7,931 bases of DNA from Thermoplasmata archaeon (lineage in GTDB: Archaea; Thermoplasmatota; Thermoplasmata; UBA184): contig DAHVAA010000068.1 of assembly GCA_027314845.1 (NCBI GenBank), positions 1-7,931 of the forward strand, in the 5' to 3' direction. Positions within the stretch are counted from its first letter, which is position 1. Each line of letters starts with the position of its first letter. Below are positions 4,956 to 7,931 of the stretch, in pieces. A program made the position numbers and the translations under genes. The notes under the pieces are model-generated. The model had not been told where the DNA came from, did not search any database, and saw only the letters and a list, made by a program, of their open reading frames with translations.

Positions 4956-5169
4956 CCACGGCCTCCTCGGGGCCGGCCCGCTTGCACGGGTCGGCTCCAA
5001 CCGCCTTGACGGCGGCGTCGTTTTCGAAAGGGTTGCGGGCCCGGGACGCCCGAAGGCTTTCTTTCCGGGCCCTTTCTCCACGGCGATCGCCGGCCGGGCG
5101 TCGTGCTCTGGATGGGTCGCCCCACCGAGGTTCCGCGGCGCGGGTGGAGAGGGAAAGTTTCGCGATCAT
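4927..5169 (-). CDS. Small basic hypothetical protein (80 aa)
   Basis: The ATG at 5169 lies two bases after the TGA of the 59-aa gene, and the C-terminus overlaps the start of the zinc-ribbon gene by 29 bp; the codons for its Pro-Glu-Glu-Ala supply that gene's SD. The protein is rich in Arg, Ala and Glu (RRPAGDRRGERARKESLRAS), with few hydrophobic residues, and looks disordered or wholly charged. No motif is recognised. Spacing supports a coding role, but its composition is also what a GC-rich non-coding frame would produce, so I am only moderately sure. Confidence 0.5.
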   Translation of the reverse strand: MIAKLSLSTRAAEPRWGDPSRARRPAGDRRGERARKESLRASRARNPFENDAAVKAVGADPCKRAGPEEAVDEAHDDRCQ

Positions 5170-5171
5170 CT

Positions 5172-5351
5172 TCAGGCCTCGAGGATGGCTAGCCAGTCGT
5201 CGATGCGAAGGGCTAGTTCCCCGGCGGAAATCTCGTTGGGGACGTTACGGAGGATGTTCCGGAACGGATGGTCTGGGCGGAGGAGGCGGTCGCAGTTCAA
5301 TCGGAACGAGGTCAGGTCAACCTTCGTGTTCGGTCCGACGCGCTCGGGCAT
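5172..5351 (-). CDS. Small hypothetical protein (59 aa), probably leaderless
   Basis: Begins MPERVGPNTKVDLTSFRLNC and ends with a helix-like IDDWLAILEA. The codons are GC-rich at third positions, as in its neighbours, and the hydrophobic pattern (Leu, Phe, Ile) suggests a compact folded domain. No SD precedes the ATG, but an ATTATA box lies about 29 bp upstream, inside the end of the preceding gene, which fits a leaderless transcript starting at or near the ATG. This would make it the first gene of a transcript that continues through the zinc-ribbon, AAA+ and 652-aa genes. Its family is not recognised; position at the head of a replication block suggests a regulator. Confidence 0.65.
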   Translation of the reverse strand: MPERVGPNTKVDLTSFRLNCDRLLRPDHPFRNILRNVPNEISAGELALRIDDWLAILEA

Positions 5352-5371
5352 CAGACGATGGGCGAGGCGTT

Positions 5372-6112
5372 CTACGGTATAATGCCAATATCGGGTAACA
5401 CCGGCCCGAGCGCCCTCACGATCGCGTGTGGTGTGAGGCCGAGGTCGCGGAGCGCGAGCGCCACCACGCTCTCACGGACGTACCCGCGTGCGTTCGTCGC
5501 GCGTGACACCACTTCACGAAGTTGTGCGGCCGCGCTGCGTGGGTTCCGTTTGGCGAATCCCGTCGTTCCGAGTTCGTAGGGGCCGCCGGGTTCGTTCTCG
5601 ATCTCCTCGCGAGCCTTCACGATCCGGACGATGGCACGACGGAGCGGTCGGGTAGCGGGGGCGTATCCCTTCGTGCCGAGTGCGACCCGAACTTCCGATG
5701 GGCGGACCCCGACGGCGGCGATCACCGACGGGAGCGGAACGGTCCACGGGGGAGCGGGCTTGCGCCTCGACCCGGCTTCAGCCCGGTGGTGCGCCGCGAA
5801 GTCGATCAGCATCGCCCCGCCGTCGTGACCCCTCGGGAACTGGATCTCACGCGGACGGTCGACCTTCGCACGGTCGTGCGCGGCGAACACCCGTTCGAGT
5901 CGTAGCTCGTAGCTCGCGGCATCGGGTAGGCACGCTCCGACCGCCGCGTCGACCCCACGGATCACGGACCCCGTATCGCCCGCCTCCACGATCCGGCGGG
6001 CCTTCGTAAGACGATTCTTCCGCAGGACCTGGACGAGGCTGGAGCGGAGGGCTCGAAGCTCGTCCGCGGCGAGCGTCGAGTCGTCATTCGCGAGGCCGGT
6101 TCGGCGCGCCAT
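5372..6112 (-). CDS. Hypothetical protein (246 aa) next to the integrase
   Basis: Starts at an ATG 10 bp after the integrase stop with only a weak GTAGGTC as SD, so it is probably co-transcribed with the integrase. The N-terminal 45 residues are helical and basic (LRKNRLTKARRIVEAG). The middle carries a His-containing stretch (FPRGHDGGAMLIDFAAHHR), and residues 120 onward alternate short hydrophobic helices with Arg/Lys (VIAAVGVRPSEVRVAL, TRPLRRAIVRIVKAREE, ESVVALALRDLGLTPHAIV). The last segment could be a small helix-turn-helix-like fold. I do not recognise the family. Position next to an integrase suggests a recombination directionality factor, a partner in integration or a copy-control protein, but nothing in the sequence proves this. 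Confidence 0.7.
   Translation of the reverse strand: MARRTGLANDDSTLAADELRALRSSLVQVLRKNRLTKARRIVEAGDTGSVIRGVDAAVGACLPDAASYELRLERVFAAHDRAKVDRPREIQFPRGHDGGAMLIDFAAHHRAEAGSRRKPAPPWTVPLPSVIAAVGVRPSEVRVALGTKGYAPATRPLRRAIVRIVKAREEIENEPGGPYELGTTGFAKRNPRSAAAQLREVVSRATNARGYVRESVVALALRDLGLTPHAIVRALGPVLPDIGIIP
5377..5384 (-). promoter_or_regulatory. TATA-like box for the 59-aa gene
   Basis: The minus strand reads GGCATTATACC here. Its centre is about 29 bp before the ATG at 5351, the position expected of an archaeal TATA box driving a nearly leaderless mRNA. AT-rich sequence of this kind is scarce in this window. Confidence 0.45.
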
Positions 6113-6122
6113 CGGGTTCGAC

Positions 6123-7529
6123 CTACGGGACCGCCCCGTCCCACCTCACGACCGCGAGGTGCGAGTTCAGTGGCGACACGAAGCTCCACCCGGACTCGAG
6201 GTACGTCCCGACCGCCTCGGCGTCCACCGACCGCTGCTCCCCCGTCCGCTTCGGGGCCGGGACGGGCGCTGGGACGGTCGGCGACGGGAGGGACGCCTCC
6301 GTGGCCGTCTCGGCCCCGTCGGAGGCGCCGTGAAGGGCGTCCCGAAGCGCCTTGACGAGGTCCTCACCCTGGAGGGCGCCGTTCGTTCTCTTCCCCGTGG
6401 CCGCCTCGATGGCGGAGGCGAGGGTCGTGAGGAGTTCGGCCCTCGTGTCGACCTTCGGGCGGGCGACCGATTCGAGGAACCCGCACGCCCGTTCGTACTC
6501 CGACCGGGCCTTCTCGATCAGGTCGTCGCTCCACGGCTTCCCGACGGTGTACGCGCCCGGGACGCCGGTGTCGTGGTTCATCATCGCCTCGCGGAGGAGC
6601 GGGTCGACGCTCGCCCGCAACATCCCCGTTGAGAAGTAGGCCCGGAGGACGTATGGCCGCAGGCGCGTTCCCTTCGGGGCGGTGGCGTGTAGGACGTTCG
6701 CGACCTCGAGGACGACGTGGGCCGTCGTCAGGAACCCGAGCTTCGAGCGCGCGTCCTCTTTCGACTTCGCGGCGATTCCCCGTACCTCGTTCGCCGTCAC
6801 GACCGGGGACGACGGACCGAGCTTCTCGCCCCGTGCCCGGCGTCCCTGCAGGTACGTCTCCATCGCCGTGGCAAGGCTCCGGGAGCCGAACGTCGTCCAA
6901 CACTTCGAGGTCTTCGATAGCTCGGCCCGCCCGAGGATCGTGAACGGCACCCGGGCGAACCGCAGCGTCTCGAGGTCGAGGTCGGGCAGGTCGGATAGGA
7001 CGAGGCCGCGGGCTCCCTCGTAGGCGCCGATCACCTGGGGTCGTACGCCGGAGTGCGCCATCAGGAGGGCGATGACCCGGCCCCGGTTCGAGAGCCGCTC
7101 GAGCACCTCGCCGAGTTGCTCCTGCGAGGGGACCTTCTCGGTGCGGATGCTCACGCCCTCGACGGCCTTGAGCTTCGGGTAGCCGTCGAAATCGATCCCG
7201 CGGAAGGCGAGGTAGGACCGGAGCGACGAGAACAGTTTGCGAAGGTAGGTCGTGAGCCGTCCCTCAGCGCGGGCGCCGGTCGCGTAGACCTTGAGCCGCT
7301 CGGTGAGGGCCTTCGGGTCCTTCCGCGCGAGGCGCTCGACCTCATCGACCGAAAGGCCGAGCCGCTCAAGCAAGAAGCCGAGCTTCCGAACGTTCGTTAC
7401 GGCGGCGAGCCGGTTGTCGCCCGCCGGGGCAATCTCGTCATACCAGTTCTTTACCCTCTCGTCCGAGAGAAGACCGAGCCTTCCGTGGCCGGTTCCTCCC
7501 CCTGCCGGCCTCGCCGCGCGTCCCTTCAT
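6123..7529 (-). CDS. Tyrosine-family site-specific integrase (468 aa)
   Basis: A tyrosine recombinase that would insert and excise the element at a tRNA. An N-terminal helical core-binding region (about 20-115: LLSDERVKNWYDEI, then TTYLRKLFSSLRSYL) precedes the catalytic domain. Catalytic positions visible are Arg163 in AHSGVRPQ, a probable Lys near 206-209 (SKTSK), Arg296 in RPYVLRAYF, His319 in MMNHDTG and nucleophile Tyr327 in GAYTVG. The usual His of the HxxR box is Tyr293. About 140 residues follow the nucleophile: a helical segment, a Pro/Ala linker and a small closing motif (YLESGWSFVSPL...VVRW). The start has no SD, but a TATA-like box lies about 27 bp upstream, so it is probably leaderless. 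It begins 53 bp from the tRNA 3' end, the classic place for an integrase at the edge of an integrated archaeal element. Confidence 0.92.
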   Translation of the reverse strand: MKGRAARPAGGGTGHGRLGLLSDERVKNWYDEIAPAGDNRLAAVTNVRKLGFLLERLGLSVDEVERLARKDPKALTERLKVYATGARAEGRLTTYLRKLFSSLRSYLAFRGIDFDGYPKLKAVEGVSIRTEKVPSQEQLGEVLERLSNRGRVIALLMAHSGVRPQVIGAYEGARGLVLSDLPDLDLETLRFARVPFTILGRAELSKTSKCWTTFGSRSLATAMETYLQGRRARGEKLGPSSPVVTANEVRGIAAKSKEDARSKLGFLTTAHVVLEVANVLHATAPKGTRLRPYVLRAYFSTGMLRASVDPLLREAMMNHDTGVPGAYTVGKPWSDDLIEKARSEYERACGFLESVARPKVDTRAELLTTLASAIEAATGKRTNGALQGEDLVKALRDALHGASDGAETATEASLPSPTVPAPVPAPKRTGEQRSVDAEAVGTYLESGWSFVSPLNSHLAVVRWDGAVP

Positions 7530-7552
7530 CGGCCAGTGACACAGCTCTTCGG

Positions 7553-7560
7553 GTATTTAC
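7553..7560 (-). promoter_or_regulatory. TATA-like box for the integrase
   Basis: The minus strand reads CCGTAAATACCC. Its centre is about 27 bp before the integrase ATG, as expected for a leaderless archaeal transcript. It sits between the tRNA and the gene, so it would be brought along with the element. Confidence 0.5.
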
Positions 7561-7582
7561 GGACTCGTACCCCCGGGCGGTA

Positions 7583-7620
7583 TGGACACGGGGGGATTTG
7601 AACCCCCGACCTCTGCTTTG
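7583..7620. other. Putative attachment site (tRNA-Ala 3' half)
   Basis: Archaeal and bacterial tRNA-targeting integrases usually recombine within the 3' half of the tRNA gene, leaving an intact tRNA at one end and a short copy at the other. Here the intact tRNA abuts the integrase. I found no second copy of this segment in the window, so the other end must lie beyond the left edge. The exact crossover limits cannot be read from one copy. Confidence 0.4.
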
Positions 7621-7654
7621 CGAAAGCAGCGATCTTCCGCTGATCTACGTGCCC
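7583..7654 (-). tRNA. tRNA-Ala (anticodon CGC)
   Basis: A complete 72-nt cloverleaf on the minus strand. The acceptor stem is GGGCACG with CGTGTCC and discriminator A. The third pair is G3:U70, the alanine identity element. The D arm is GATC-AGCGGAA-GATC, the anticodon arm CTGCT-TTCGCAA-AGCAG with CGC at the wobble to third positions, a 5-nt variable loop follows, and the T arm is GGGGG-TTCAAAT-CCCCC. CCA is not encoded. It reads GCG codons, which should be common in this GC-rich genome. Its 3' end faces the integrase and it is the likely integration target, still intact. Confidence 0.97.
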
Positions 7655-7679
7655 ACGGAGGCGGGGGAGGTCCGGGCCT

Positions 7680-7687
7680 GTTTAAGG
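7680..7687 (-). promoter_or_regulatory. TATA-like box of the tRNA gene
   Basis: The minus strand reads CCCTTAAACAGG, centred about 29 bp before the tRNA 5' end. This suits transcription starting a few bases before the mature 5' end. It is the only AT-rich stretch between the tRNA and the upstream gene. Confidence 0.55.
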
Positions 7688-7722
7688 GCTTTGAGATGTC
7701 CCGGGCTCCGAGGGCCCCGCGC

Positions 7723-7931
7723 TTAGTGCTCGTGCCGGAGGACCCGGGTGAACCGGGCGAGCTCTGCGAGGTGGTCTCCGATGAACTTGCGGACCGTCGC
7801 GTCCGTGAGGCGGCCGTTCGCGTCGTACTTCTGCGAGGCGAACGGGACGATCACTTCGGGGCGGTTGATCGGGAACATGTTCAGGAACACCATCGACTGG
7901 CGCAGCTCGTACTGCGCCCGTGCCCCGCCGA
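7723..7931 (-). CDS. NAD(P)H-dependent FMN reductase-like protein, C-terminal part
   Basis: The last 69 or so codons of a gene whose start lies beyond the right edge; its TAA is at 7725-7723. The visible protein reads GGARAQYELRQSMVFLNMFP, then INRPEVIVPFASQKYDANGR and LTDATVRKFIGDHLAELARF. This is the typical C-terminal end of the flavodoxin-fold NADPH-dependent FMN reductase family (azoreductase, chromate or quinone reductases), including the GG-x-RAQ-x-x-LRQ helix and the closing LTD helix. These cytosolic enzymes pass electrons from NAD(P)H to bound FMN. It is a normal metabolic gene and marks the chromosomal side of the tRNA, outside the element. Confidence 0.85.
   Translation of the reverse strand, partial: GGARAQYELRQSMVFLNMFPINRPEVIVPFASQKYDANGRLTDATVRKFIGDHLAELARFTRVLRHEH

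Noticed and set aside
7575..7582. GGGCGGTA beside the tRNA as a fifth copy of the candidate-origin motif
   Set aside because: Only eight bases match, without the following AAC or a paired partner 21 bp away; in DNA this GC-rich a single 8-mer is weak evidence.
1..7582. A second copy of the tRNA 3' end (other attachment site) within the window
   Set aside because: I looked for the T-arm segment GGATTTGAACCCCC and its complement and saw none; the far boundary must lie outside the window.
7151..7601. Open frames opposite the integrase N-terminus
   Set aside because: They overlap the strongly supported integrase frame and the tRNA flank and have no start context or motif.

Overview
The window looks like one end of a mobile element integrated next to a tRNA gene in a GC-rich archaeon. 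The archaeal assignment rests on three things. The tRNA-Ala(CGC) has an archaeal-type body, the G3:U70 identity pair and no encoded CCA. TATA-like boxes sit 27-30 nt upstream of the tRNA and of two genes that lack a Shine-Dalgarno (SD) site, which fits leaderless transcription. The AAA+ protein resembles an RFC clamp loader. Nothing here fixes the lineage; a high-GC Thermoplasmata-like euryarchaeon is only a guess.

Layout, from the right end: the 3' end of a chromosomal NAD(P)H-dependent FMN reductase-like gene (7723-7931) and tRNA-Ala(CGC) (7583-7654) form the host flank. Just inside the tRNA 3' end starts a tyrosine recombinase (6123-7529). Every convincing gene lies on the minus strand. 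After the integrase come an unrecognised 246-aa protein, two small proteins (59 and 80 aa), a zinc-ribbon-like protein (94 aa), an AAA+ ATPase with a C-terminal helix-turn-helix (289 aa), and a 652-aa protein with paired zinc knuckles, a degraded P-loop ATPase-like core and a winged-helix-like tail. Further left is a string of small unrecognised genes, the last running off the left edge.

Between the 652-aa gene and the small-gene string lies a striking 350-bp segment (about 1506-1853). It holds a 42-bp imperfect inverted repeat at 1603-1644 and 1791-1832. Each arm carries two divergent copies of a GGGCGG(T)AAC-like motif set 21 bp apart, and the arms flank a 146-bp spacer that includes an AT-rich patch. 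A 26-nt near-palindrome at 1516-1541 covers the ribosome binding site of the next gene. This is the best candidate for the element's replication origin or main control region. A 115-aa reading frame also threads the segment, joined to both neighbours by ATGA overlaps.

The genes are packed head to tail, most joined by ATGA/GTGA overlaps or gaps of a few bases with strong SD sites, so they are probably translated in a coupled way. The AAA+ protein, the zinc/degenerate-ATPase protein and the repeats look like a replication module, and the integrase and tRNA like the integration module. At the left, a 138-aa gene is flanked by direct repeats carrying its own start and its own last codons, a trace of a collapsed tandem array. 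No second attachment site is visible, so the element extends beyond the left edge.
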